A stretch of DNA of 12,161 bases from Candidatus Aminicenantota bacterium (GTDB lineage: Bacteria; Acidobacteriota; Aminicenantia; UBA2199). The notes beneath the pieces are model-generated. The model worked only from the letters and a program-made list of their open reading frames with translations. It ran no database searches and was not told the DNA's origin. Location: assembly GCA_023137075.1 (NCBI GenBank), contig JAGLQA010000085.1, positions 1 through 12,161 of the forward strand, given 5' to 3'. Shown one piece after another: positions 1 to 7,123 of this stretch (within the stretch, counting starts at the first letter, position 1; each line of letters starts with the position of its first letter). The translations under genes and the position numbers were made by a program.

Positions 1-354
1 AGAAGTAAAATTGAAAACCAAGGATTTAACTCTCAAAAGAACGAAGGGTACAACCTGGAGCACGCGTACAGCAAAAACTATAACGCCGAAAAATGCTTTT
101 ATCACTTAATGCAAATCGCTCATATCATTAACCAATTGATGCAGCATAACTCAGAAATAAAACAAATCATTAAAAAGAGCGGTAGCCTGGTGAATTTTTA
201 TCTGGAACTATGGGAGGATTTCCGGAATCAAACCATTGATACTAATTCTCTTCATGATATCATGTACAAAAACTTTCACTCTTTAGTGCTGAAGCAGCGG
301 TTGATTTTATGGCGTTTTTTTACTAAAATAGAGTATAATAAAAAATTTCGATAA
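1..354 (+). CDS. IS4-like DDE transposase, C-terminal part (5' end outside window)
   Basis: The frame is open from the first base to TAA at 352-354 (117 codons visible). The first residues, RSKIENQGFNSQKNEGYNLE, match the conserved region around the last catalytic glutamate of IS4-like DDE transposases (R-x3-E followed by N-x-G-F-N-x-Q-K-x-G-Y). They are followed by a helical tail (HLMQIAHIINQLMQ) typical of the same proteins. The enzyme would cut and rejoin DNA at the ends of its insertion sequence. The N-terminus and the first two catalytic aspartates lie upstream of the window, so intactness cannot be judged. The stop codon overlaps the ribosome binding site of the peptidase gene, leaving only 9 bases between the two genes. 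No terminal inverted repeat is visible there. The family call rests on motif recognition only. Confidence 0.8.
   Translation, partial: RSKIENQGFNSQKNEGYNLEHAYSKNYNAEKCFYHLMQIAHIINQLMQHNSEIKQIIKKSGSLVNFYLELWEDFRNQTIDTNSLHDIMYKNFHSLVLKQRLILWRFFTKIEYNKKFR
301..329 (+). promoter_or_regulatory. Candidate sigma-70 promoter for the M3 peptidase gene
   Basis: TTGATT (301-306) and TAAAAT (324-329) are separated by 17 bases, with a start site expected near 336. The element lies inside the end of the transposase frame. It would give the peptidase gene its own promoter with a leader of about 28 bases. The -10 box matches 5 of 6 consensus positions and the -35 box 4 of 6. The region is AT-rich, so a chance match is possible. 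Confidence 0.35.
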
Positions 355-363
355 GGAGATTCT

Positions 364-2286
364 ATGAACAAAAAAAGAATATTTTTATGTATGGTATTAA
401 CGGCGGCCTTGCTTCTGCCTGTAAGCGCGGAGACAAAAAGTAAGACGGAAATTCCCGATTTTTCCACGACGGCGAGAAAAGATGTTCCGGTCGAGTATAC
501 CTGGAAAATCGCAGATATCTATCCCACCATGGCAGCCTGGGAAAAGGCAAAAGAAGAGACGGTTAAAAAAACCGGTAAGATCGACGGGATGGCTGAAGAG
601 TGGATATCCTCTCCACAAAAAATGCTGGCTTTCTTAGAACTATTAGGCGATGTCAGGCAAAATGCCATGAAGTTATTTTCCTATGCCAGCCACCAGGCCA
701 ATGCCGACCTGGGCAACCCGCTTTTTCAGCAAATGAAGGGGCAACTACAGATGATATTTGTCCGGATGCAATCCAAACTCGCTTTTATGAATGACGATAT
801 TCTTAAATTGGGGGAGGAAAAATTCTCCGAATACCTGAAAGCGGAACCGGGTTTGGCGCCTTATGCTTTCAATATCGAACAGACACTGCGGATGGAGAAG
901 CATATTCTACCGACCGACCGGCAGAGAGTTGCCTCCCTGACCGGCTTGTTTTCCGGCGCTATGCAGAAAGCCTCTAAAATGCTCAACGATGTGGAAATCC
1001 CGGCTCCTGAAATAACCCTGCCCGACGGTAAAAAAATAGTGCTCAATCATGCCAACTATATAAAATACCGGGCGTCAAAGAATCCGGCGGAGCGAGCTTT
1101 AGCCATGAATAACTATTGGAAAAACCATAAAAAATTTGAGAATACCCTGGCCATCCTTTTGGATTCCGGTATGAAACAACATCTCTTTAATGCCCGGATT
1201 CATAAATACACGGATTGTCTCGAAGCCCGTTTATTCCACGAAAATATCGATCCCCAGGTGTATCACAACCTGATCAAGTCGACGAAAGAAAATTTGGCTC
1301 CCCTATACCGCTACCTGACATTGAAAAAAGAAATCTTAGGGTTTGATAAATACAAGTATGAAGATATCTATGCCTCAGCCGTAAAATCCGTTGAAAAACT
1401 CTATCCCTGGGATGAGGCGGAAACGATCATCCTAAAAATGATGAGACCCTTGGGTAAAGATTATCGCCGGGGATTGGAAATGGCCTTTAATGACCGCTGG
1501 ATAGACCGGTACGGCAACAAAGGCAAAGAGACCGGGGCTTACTCCGGGGGGCTGTACGGCGTGCACCCCTTTGTCAAGATGAATTACAACGGCAGCTACG
1601 AGACCTTGTCTACCCTGGCCCACGAATTGGGACATGCCATGCATTCCCATTTCTCCAATAAGAAACAGCCTTTTGCCATGGCCCAATATTCGGCGTTCCT
1701 GGCGGAGATTGCCTCCACCTTTAATGAGAACCTGCTGATGGAGCATTTGTTAAAAATGGAGAAAGATGATCTTTTTAAGTTGTTTATTTTAGATGGTTTT
1801 ATTAACCGTTTCCGGGGCACGGTTTACCGGCAAACCCTGTTTGCCGAATTTGAATTGGAGATGCACCGCCAGGTGGAGAAAGGTCAGACTCTTACGTCTG
1901 AATGGTTAAATAAAAAATACCTGGAAATTACCCGCCTGTATTACGGTCACGACAAGGGGATCGTCGAAGTTGGGGATTTCATTCAAAATGAATGGAGCGG
2001 CATCCCCCATTTCTACCTGAATTATTACGTGTTCACCTACGCTACCGGTATGATCGCTTCACAGGCCCTGACCGAAATGGTTCTGAACGGGGGAGAAGCG
2101 GAGCGTGAGAAATACTTAGATTTTCTCAAAGCCGGGGGCAGCCGTTATCCTCTGGACACCCTGAAACTGGCCGGAGTGGATATGACCACCACGGCCCCGG
2201 CAGAGGCCGCGTTCAAACGTTTCGATCGCATGGTTTCCCAGATGGAGAAGATCGTAAAACGCCTGAAAAAACAAGGAAAATTATAA
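364..2286 (+). CDS. Exported M3-family oligoendopeptidase (PepF-like)
   Basis: A 640-residue zinc metallopeptidase of family M3, predicted to cleave short peptides outside the cytoplasm. Residues 1-22 form a Sec signal peptide: MNKKR, a hydrophobic core, then VSA before E23. The zinc site is HELGH at residues 420-424 with the third ligand probably E448 (context FLAEIASTFNE). The downstream IPHFYLNYYVFTYATG segment corresponds to the PepF active-site wall. Length fits PepF (about 600) plus an export signal. AAGGAG (353-358) lies 5 bases before the ATG and fixes the start. Most characterised PepF enzymes are cytoplasmic, so the signal peptide is a deviation, although exported relatives exist. 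The gene stands alone, following a transposase end and facing a convergent regulator gene. No lipobox cysteine is seen at the cleavage site, so a soluble periplasmic enzyme is inferred. Confidence 0.93.
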   Translation: MNKKRIFLCMVLTAALLLPVSAETKSKTEIPDFSTTARKDVPVEYTWKIADIYPTMAAWEKAKEETVKKTGKIDGMAEEWISSPQKMLAFLELLGDVRQNAMKLFSYASHQANADLGNPLFQQMKGQLQMIFVRMQSKLAFMNDDILKLGEEKFSEYLKAEPGLAPYAFNIEQTLRMEKHILPTDRQRVASLTGLFSGAMQKASKMLNDVEIPAPEITLPDGKKIVLNHANYIKYRASKNPAERALAMNNYWKNHKKFENTLAILLDSGMKQHLFNARIHKYTDCLEARLFHENIDPQVYHNLIKSTKENLAPLYRYLTLKKEILGFDKYKYEDIYASAVKSVEKLYPWDEAETIILKMMRPLGKDYRRGLEMAFNDRWIDRYGNKGKETGAYSGGLYGVHPFVKMNYNGSYETLSTLAHELGHAMHSHFSNKKQPFAMAQYSAFLAEIASTFNENLLMEHLLKMEKDDLFKLFILDGFINRFRGTVYRQTLFAEFELEMHRQVEKGQTLTSEWLNKKYLEITRLYYGHDKGIVEVGDFIQNEWSGIPHFYLNYYVFTYATGMIASQALTEMVLNGGEAEREKYLDFLKAGGSRYPLDTLKLAGVDMTTTAPAEAAFKRFDRMVSQMEKIVKRLKKQGKL

Positions 2287-2372
2287 CCCCGCGGCCCCTA
2301 TGCGTGGGGAAACATAGAAGGTGCTTCGCACCATCTCGAAGGTCTCCCACGGGTGATAGTGAAATTTTTTTT
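2287..2372 (+). terminator. Possible imperfect terminator between convergent genes
   Basis: The 142-bp gap between the convergent peptidase and regulator genes contains a perfect short hairpin (GGTGC-TTC-GCACC, 2320-2332) inside a longer stem (CGTGGGG 2303-2309 with CTCCCACG-type sequence ending 2351, including one G-T pair). A T8 run follows at 2365-2372. The 13-base gap between stem and T run is atypical of an intrinsic terminator. CGTGGGG can alternatively pair with CCCCGCG at 2287-2293, so two folds exclude each other. The position suits termination; the structure is only suggestive. Confidence 0.3.
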
Positions 2373-2428
2373 GCCATAGATCCCGGGTGTTTGGAGGATA
2401 CGGTACCTTTATAGAATGCCGGGGAATA

Positions 2429-3796
2429 TCATTCCGGGTCGATGCTTTTTTGGATGGTGACTCCCCAATCCCGCAGCTTACGCTGCAGGGTGGAGAGGCT
2501 TAATCCTAACTCACGCGCTGTCCGGGCTTTGTTGTAATCGCAGTATTCGAGGATTTCAAGGACATACTCGCGGATAACATCATCTAAGGGTTTGAACCCG
2601 GTTTTTTTCGTCTGTTCTCCTGCCGGGATCGTTGTTACTTCGGGTTGAAATACCTCGCCCATGTCTGAATAAATCAGTCTTTGCTCTAAGTAGTTGCGTA
2701 GTTCCCTGACATTGCCTTTCCAGGGATTTTTTTTTAATTCCTTAAAAGAAAAAGTGGGGGGCGCCATCTTTTTGCCCATTTTCAGAATCAGGTTGTTCCA
2801 GAGGTATTCGGCGATTAGGGGGATATCCTCCTGCCGTTCTCTCAGGGGGGGCAGGTGAATCGTAAAAACAGCGATCCTGAAATAGAGGTCCTCCCTGAAC
2901 CGTTTGTTGGCTACCTCATCTTTTAAATTTTTATTGGTGGAGGCGATAATCCGAACATCGACCTCCATCTCTTTTGTGCCTCCCAATTTGAAATAGGTTC
3001 CTTCTTCCAATACCCGTAAGAGCTTGGCCTGGAATTCCATGGGCATCTCCCCGATTTCATCTAAGTGCAGGATGCCGTAGTTGGCCATCTCGAAATACCC
3101 CGGTTTCTCTTTGTAGGCGCCGGTAAATGCCCCTTTGGTATACCCGAAAAATTCAGATTCGAATAGATGTTCCGGTATGGACGCGCAATTGACGCTGATA
3201 AACTGTTTGCCACCGCGACTGCTTTCTAAGTGGATGTTCCGGGCAATCAGCTCTTTGCCGGTACCGGTTTCACCCTGCACTAAAACCGGGCTGGGCGACA
3301 AAGCTGCCAGGCTAATCATCTTATTGATTCGTTTCATCTCGGGGCTGTCACCGATGATTTTATAGGTCGATTTATGATAAATTTCCAGGGCTTCATGGGA
3401 GTATTCCAGTTCAAACATGCGGTTGGCGTTTTCGATGCGCTTCAATAACTTTTCCAGGGCAAAGGGTTTTTCTAAGAAGTCGAATGCGCCTTTCTGAACA
3501 TAGTAGTTGATTTTTTGATCCACGCCGTATGCGGTCATCAGTATCATCTTGGTTCTTAATTTGTTCCGGATGATGTATTCAGATATGGTGGTTCCCTCTC
3601 CATCGGGCAGTTTTTTGTCAACTAAGGCCACATGGATGGTGCGTTGGTCCAGGATTTTTAACGCTTCATCGCACCTTTTGGCCGGGTATACTTTGAAACC
3701 CTTTGACTCTAAGAAATCCCGGATCGACATGGACAGTAATTCGTCGTCTTCTGCCAGCAGTAATGGAATCAGATCTCTTTTTGACGTATTGTCCAT
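2429..3796 (-). CDS. NtrC-family sigma-54-dependent response regulator
   Basis: A 455-residue bacterial enhancer-binding protein. Residues 10-125 are a receiver domain with phospho-acceptor D60 (VALVDKKLP), acidic pair D17/D18, T88 and K110. The AAA+ domain (about 147-380) has Walker A GETGTGKE (175-182), the sigma-54-contacting GAFTGA loop (222-227) and Walker B LDEIGE (245-250). The C-terminus (about 420-446) is a Fis-type helix-turn-helix (NKARTARELGLSLSTLQRKL). All motifs needed for ATP-driven opening of sigma-54 promoters are intact. It starts 6 bases after the kinase stop and has no clear Shine-Dalgarno sequence, suggesting translational coupling. The cognate kinase is the adjacent gene. 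A strong palindrome and a sigma-54 promoter lie just beyond the kinase gene, so the eight-gene run starting at 5097 is the likely target; this link is inferred. Confidence 0.96.
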   Translation of the reverse strand: MDNTSKRDLIPLLLAEDDELLSMSIRDFLESKGFKVYPAKRCDEALKILDQRTIHVALVDKKLPDGEGTTISEYIIRNKLRTKMILMTAYGVDQKINYYVQKGAFDFLEKPFALEKLLKRIENANRMFELEYSHEALEIYHKSTYKIIGDSPEMKRINKMISLAALSPSPVLVQGETGTGKELIARNIHLESSRGGKQFISVNCASIPEHLFESEFFGYTKGAFTGAYKEKPGYFEMANYGILHLDEIGEMPMEFQAKLLRVLEEGTYFKLGGTKEMEVDVRIIASTNKNLKDEVANKRFREDLYFRIAVFTIHLPPLRERQEDIPLIAEYLWNNLILKMGKKMAPPTFSFKELKKNPWKGNVRELRNYLEQRLIYSDMGEVFQPEVTTIPAGEQTKKTGFKPLDDVIREYVLEILEYCDYNKARTARELGLSLSTLQRKLRDWGVTIQKSIDPE

Positions 3797-3802
3797 TTTA
3801 AA

Positions 3803-4870
3803 TTAATAGGGGGTGTACAGCAGGAATTTTGCCCCTATCCCGTCTTCAGGAGGAACGGCCTTCATGGTCCCGCCCATGCGGGTCATTAATTTCAGCGATA
3901 TGGCCAGGCCGATCCCCCCGCCCCTGTCTTTAGTGGTGTATAAGGGAAAAAATATTTTTTCCATTAGTTCCTCGGGGATAGAAACGCCGTTATTCCGGAA
4001 TACGAGTTTGATAAAAAGCTTGTCGGTGTCATCTACATAAATCTTAATTTCTTGACCGGGTGACAAGATTTGCAGCGAGTTATTGATAAGATTTAATATG
4101 ATCTGGTGGAACGCTTCCGAATCTACTATAACGTCGATGTCTTCAACAACCATATTTTTATATATGATGCTCTTTTGTTTGAGCAGCTCTTCATTCTGAA
4201 ATAAAACCTTATCGATCAGCCGTTTCAGGTTTGTTTGTTTCAGGGTTAGTTTGCTTTCTTTCGAGACTTCCCTGATCCTCTTTAAAAAATTCGCTAAACG
4301 GTTGATTTCATCGATAGTACGTTCGATATAACCTTGAATCTTTTCCAATGGCCAGGTAGAAAGGTTATGCAGCATCACATGAAGGCTGGTATTGATCCCG
4401 GATAAGGGATTACCGATTTCGTGCGCCATTTCGGCTACCAATTCGGACAGCTTGTCGTATACCAGGTTTTCTTGTTTATTTTCCAGGAGTATCGTCCTGG
4501 AGGTAATATCGCGAAAGAAGACGGCAATAATATCGTCAGTTAAATAATATGGGGAAAAGCCCAATATCATTTCTTCACCGTTCTCATCGAAGACTATTTC
4601 ATGGGTTTGATGTATGAGTTTTTGTTTGTCGGTGATGTTATCGATATATGAATAAATTTTATCTAATATCTCCTCTTCTTTCCCTTTAACGATGGAGCTA
4701 AAATATTTATTGTTGAAAAAAATCTTTCTTTTCTTGTTATTCAGGAAAACAAGACCGGTGAAGCCCAGGTCGCAGATTTTTTTCAGCGTCCAATCCTTCT
4801 TCTCAAAGTATGCCTCCAATGGAGGCCAATCCGCATCTTTAATGGTAGAATTTATATTATCACCATTCAT
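3803..4870 (-). CDS. Soluble PAS-type sensor histidine kinase, NtrB-like
   Basis: A 355-residue cytoplasmic histidine kinase. The N-terminal part (about 30-125) looks like a PAS domain ending in the usual FFRDIT segment. The HisKA H-box is EMAHEIGNPL with phospho-accepting H150. The HATPase domain follows, with an N-box around ILNLINNSLQ and a G-box DRGGGIGLAIS near residues 315-325. No membrane segments are seen, so the signal is probably intracellular. It is encoded just upstream of the sigma-54 regulator (6-base gap), its evident phosphorylation partner. The start is fixed because no ATG, GTG or TTG occurs in frame between this ATG and an upstream in-frame stop. The ribosome binding site is very weak. 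What the PAS domain senses cannot be told from the sequence. Confidence 0.95.
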   Translation of the reverse strand: MNGDNINSTIKDADWPPLEAYFEKKDWTLKKICDLGFTGLVFLNNKKRKIFFNNKYFSSIVKGKEEEILDKIYSYIDNITDKQKLIHQTHEIVFDENGEEMILGFSPYYLTDDIIAVFFRDITSRTILLENKQENLVYDKLSELVAEMAHEIGNPLSGINTSLHVMLHNLSTWPLEKIQGYIERTIDEINRLANFLKRIREVSKESKLTLKQTNLKRLIDKVLFQNEELLKQKSIIYKNMVVEDIDVIVDSEAFHQIILNLINNSLQILSPGQEIKIYVDDTDKLFIKLVFRNNGVSIPEELMEKIFFPLYTTKDRGGGIGLAISLKLMTRMGGTMKAVPPEDGIGAKFLLYTPY

Positions 4871-4876
4871 ATTTCT

Positions 4877-4905
4877 TTTATACCAGAAATAATTTATAAA
4901 ATCAA
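4877..4905 (-). promoter_or_regulatory. Candidate sigma-70 promoter of the kinase-regulator pair
   Basis: On the minus strand TTGATT (4905-4900) and TATAAA (4882-4877) are 17 bases apart. Only 6 bases separate the -10 box from the kinase ATG at 4870, so transcription would begin at or next to the start codon and the mRNA would be nearly leaderless. This agrees with the absence of a good Shine-Dalgarno sequence. The surrounding DNA is AT-rich, which raises the chance of a random match. Confidence 0.4.
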
Positions 4906-4933
4906 ATCCTAATTCAAAATTCTTCCATCAAAC

Positions 4934-4956
4934 TCAAAATGACCGTGTCATTTTGA
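4934..4956. promoter_or_regulatory. 23-bp palindrome, likely enhancer site for the NtrC-type regulator
   Basis: Two perfectly complementary 10-base arms (TCAAAATGAC at 4934-4943 and GTCATTTTGA at 4947-4956) flank a 3-base centre. A further overlapping half-palindrome, GTCA-TTT-TGAC, covers 4947-4957. The centre lies about 116 bases upstream of the predicted sigma-54 start near 5061, the distance expected for an upstream activating sequence bound by an NtrC-family dimer. It also lies about 75 bases upstream of the kinase start and could autoregulate that operon. Binding by the neighbouring regulator is inferred from position and symmetry. Confidence 0.7.
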
Positions 4957-5033
4957 CCGGATATGGTAAAAATGGGCGCCTTTGGAATAACCGGCAAGGT
5001 GGTAAACTCTTTGATATCGGACTCTTTACCGTT

Positions 5034-5050
5034 TTGGCAATAAAAATGCA
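5034..5050 (+). promoter_or_regulatory. Sigma-54 (-24/-12) promoter of the Roadblock/V4R gene run
   Basis: TTGGCA (5034-5039) and ATGCA (5046-5050) place the invariant GG (5036-5037) and GC (5048-5049) exactly 10 bases apart, as required for RpoN promoters. The -24 element is close to consensus (TTGGCAC) and the -12 element differs from TTGCA at one position. The transcription start would be near 5061, giving a 36-base leader before the ATG at 5097. An adjacent intact sigma-54 activator gene and an upstream palindrome make a chance match unlikely. Confidence 0.75.
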
Positions 5051-5096
5051 TATTGTTTGTCGTCTTTGTTGTCTTTGTTGTCAGAAGAGGTTAAAA

Positions 5097-6191
5097 ATGG
5101 CGAAACGATTATTATTAGTAGACGATGAAAAATTTTTCTTAGAAGGGCTGAAAGACGGCCTTTCCGATTATAAAGATGTCTTTACCACGGATACTTGTTT
5201 CTCTGTAAATGAAGCGATAAAATTAAATAAAAAAAATGAATATGATCTGATCGTTACCGATATTCGCATGCCCAAGAGGAGCGGGCTGGAACTCTTCGAT
5301 TATTTACGGGAACATGATTTTAAAGGCGGTATCCTGGCCATGACTGCTTACGGCACCGAAAAGGTCTTTGAGAAGATTAAGCGGCTCGGCGGATTAGATA
5401 TTATTTTGAAACCTTTTGATTTCACCTGGTTCAAGGACAGGATATTGGATATTTTCTCTAAGGAAGAAGAAGGTGTTTCCGGAACCATCGATTCGATCAA
5501 TTTAACCTCTATTTTGCAGATGATCAACTTAGAAAAGAAATCGCTTGTTGTCAGGATAGAGATCGAGAATAGCGAAGGTTTTTTATATTTTAGCCAGGGC
5601 GAAATGGTGCACGCCGAATATAAGGGCCTTGAGGGTGAAGAGGCCACGCTGCACTTAGTAAAGTTAAATAAAGGCCGGTTTAGTCTTTTAAAGAGCGATA
5701 AAAAGTTTTCCCATACCATTAACACCCCCTTTTTAGCTTTAATGATCAATATTATGAAGGTTATCGATGAGAGTTCACGGGATCAAAATATAAGTGATTT
5801 AAAAAAAGATACAGATCAGGATATCGATACTTTTAATAAGGCCATCGACATCATCAAAAAAAATTTGGGAGATGCTCTTATTTCCTGTTCAATCTGGGCA
5901 AATGAGGATGGGAAGCCGATAGTAATGTATGATCCGCACAAATCAGTCGATTCGGCAGCCGCTACTAGCCTTTTTAACCAGGTGTCGAAATTTATAAAGA
6001 AGTCCTTGAAAGGCGCTAATTTCCCGGTGGAGTTAAACAGGTACTACATTATGGACTTGACCGACAATAAAATTGCACTTGCGGTACAATTAGGCGATTT
6101 TCAATGGGGGATGTTAATAGATACGAGTCGAACGAGCCTGGGGGTTGTCCTAAATATAGCACTCCCGGAAGCGATGGCCCTTTTCCAATGA
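5097..6191 (+). CDS. Response regulator with REC, DUF4388 and Roadblock-like domains
   Basis: A 364-residue protein. Residues 3-120 are a receiver domain with acidic D9/D10, phospho-acceptor D55 (IVTDIRMP), T83 and K105. Residues about 126-235 match DUF4388 (PATAN-type; GVSGTIDSINLTSILQMI through FLYFSQGEMVHAEY), usually a protein-interaction module in two-component proteins. Residues about 255-364 are a Roadblock/LC7-like domain homologous to the next two genes. There is no DNA-binding domain, so output is presumably by protein contact. The ATG at 5097 is chosen because AGAGG (5086-5090) precedes it by 6 bases and the receiver domain begins there. An in-frame ATG at 4953 lies upstream of the sigma-54 promoter and would add 48 residues with no domain match. 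It is the first gene of the predicted sigma-54 transcript. Confidence 0.93.
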   Translation: MAKRLLLVDDEKFFLEGLKDGLSDYKDVFTTDTCFSVNEAIKLNKKNEYDLIVTDIRMPKRSGLELFDYLREHDFKGGILAMTAYGTEKVFEKIKRLGGLDIILKPFDFTWFKDRILDIFSKEEEGVSGTIDSINLTSILQMINLEKKSLVVRIEIENSEGFLYFSQGEMVHAEYKGLEGEEATLHLVKLNKGRFSLLKSDKKFSHTINTPFLALMINIMKVIDESSRDQNISDLKKDTDQDIDTFNKAIDIIKKNLGDALISCSIWANEDGKPIVMYDPHKSVDSAAATSLFNQVSKFIKKSLKGANFPVELNRYYIMDLTDNKIALAVQLGDFQWGMLIDTSRTSLGVVLNIALPEAMALFQ

Positions 6192-6199
6192 GGTGTAAT

Positions 6200-6643
6200 A
6201 TGAAAGCTACAAAGAAGAGAATAAAAAAAACAAGTAAAAAAAAATTATCGAAGGAGGCAAAAATGGATGTTAAAATATTTAATAAAGCCATGGATATCAT
6301 GAAAGACAAGTTAGGGGATGCGTTTATTGCGAGTTCGATCTTTATGAATATAGATGGACAGTCTATTGTGACTCATGATCCCCATGAAGCAGTCGATGTG
6401 GGTGCGGCAAATGCCCTTTTCAACCAGGTGACGGCTTACATAAATAAATCATTAAAAGGCGCCGGCTTTCCCGCCCAGTTAAACAGGTACTATTTAATGG
6501 ACCTCACCGGCAATAAGATCGTGATTGTCGTACAATTGGATGAAGATCTTCAATGGGGCATGATGATAGATATCAGTCAAACCACCTTAGGATTAGTCCT
6601 GAATGTCGCACTTCCTGAAGCTATGGCGTTGTTCGAGAAATAA
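6200..6643 (+). CDS. Stand-alone Roadblock/LC7-like protein (second copy)
   Basis: A small protein homologous along its whole core to the C-terminus of the preceding regulator (shared segments include LFNQV, LNRYYxMDLT, QWGM and ALPEAMALF). Two starts are possible. ATG at 6200 (147 aa; weak GAGGTG 4 bases upstream, 8 bases after the preceding stop) adds the very basic MKATKKRIKKTSKKKLSKEAK. ATG at 6263 (126 aa) has a strong AAGGAGG at 6251-6257 and lines up exactly with the start of the third copy. I consider 6263 the main start and 6200 a possible alternative or leader. Roadblock domains form homo- or heterodimers and commonly regulate small Ras-like GTPases such as MglA, but no GTPase gene is in the window. 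Dimerisation with its two paralogues is plausible. Confidence 0.88.
   Translation: MKATKKRIKKTSKKKLSKEAKMDVKIFNKAMDIMKDKLGDAFIASSIFMNIDGQSIVTHDPHEAVDVGAANALFNQVTAYINKSLKGAGFPAQLNRYYLMDLTGNKIVIVVQLDEDLQWGMMIDISQTTLGLVLNVALPEAMALFEK
6251..6262 (+). promoter_or_regulatory. Strong ribosome binding site favouring the internal start at 6263
   Basis: AAGGAGG (6251-6257) sits 5 bases before the ATG at 6263. It lies inside the longer reading frame that begins at 6200. It makes the 126-residue product the expected form and suggests the upstream basic segment is a leader or a minor N-terminal extension. Confidence 0.6.
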
Positions 6644-6734
6644 GATTAGATTAAAGAAGTGAACAGAAATTTGGATTGATAAAAGTCGGATAAAAAACAT
6701 GATTGTATAAATTAGAAAAAGGAAGGAGGAAAAC

Positions 6735-7112
6735 ATGAATGTAAAAAAATTAAAGGAAGCGGTCAATTATTTAAAGGACCAGTTAGGTAAAGGATTGTCA
6801 CATACCGATATCTGGATGACCGCTGACGGTCAGTCGATTGCTTCTTATAATTCCAAACCCAAAGCAGTGGCTCTCTTTAACCAGGTAACCAACCAATTAG
6901 CAGGCGCCCTGGCTAACTCGGAAGATGAATATGTGGAATTAGGCCGGTATTATATCATCGATCTTATAGGTGATCACATGGTCATTGTACTTTATCTGGG
7001 AGACTTCCAATGGGGCATACTCTTCAATAAGAAGGACGTCCAGTTGGGAATGCTCCTGAATGTGGTGATCCCCAATATCATCGATATATTTGAAGAAGCA
7101 ATTATCGAATAA
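6735..7112 (+). CDS. Stand-alone Roadblock/LC7-like protein (third copy)
   Basis: A 125-residue protein homologous to the second copy and to the C-terminus of the regulator: KxLKxxLG near the N-terminus, DGQSIASY, ALFNQVTNQL, LGRYYIIDL, LGDFQWGIL and LGMLLNVVIPNIIDIF occur in the same order. It is more diverged and lacks the shared DPHxxVD segment seen in the other two. AAGGAGGA ends about 6 bases before the ATG. The 91-bp gap to the preceding gene shows no convincing promoter or terminator, so it probably belongs to the same transcript. A role as dimerising scaffold or GTPase regulator is known for the family and inferred here. Confidence 0.88.
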   Translation: MNVKKLKEAVNYLKDQLGKGLSHTDIWMTADGQSIASYNSKPKAVALFNQVTNQLAGALANSEDEYVELGRYYIIDLIGDHMVIVLYLGDFQWGILFNKKDVQLGMLLNVVIPNIIDIFEEAIIE

Positions 7113-7123
7113 AGGAGAAAAAA

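Noticed and set aside
4953..5096. 48-codon N-terminal extension of the REC-DUF4388-Roadblock protein from an ATG at 4953
   Set aside because: It spans the predicted sigma-54 promoter, has no domain match, and the receiver domain plus a ribosome binding site begin at 5097.
6104..6199. Longer start for the second Roadblock gene inside the preceding gene
   Set aside because: It overlaps the conserved end of the upstream Roadblock domain in another frame; ribosome binding sites point to 6200 or 6263.
6644..6734. Promoter in front of the third Roadblock gene
   Set aside because: TATAAA at 6706-6711 has no -35 box at a suitable distance (TTGATA is 24 bases away) and there is no GG-N10-GC element.
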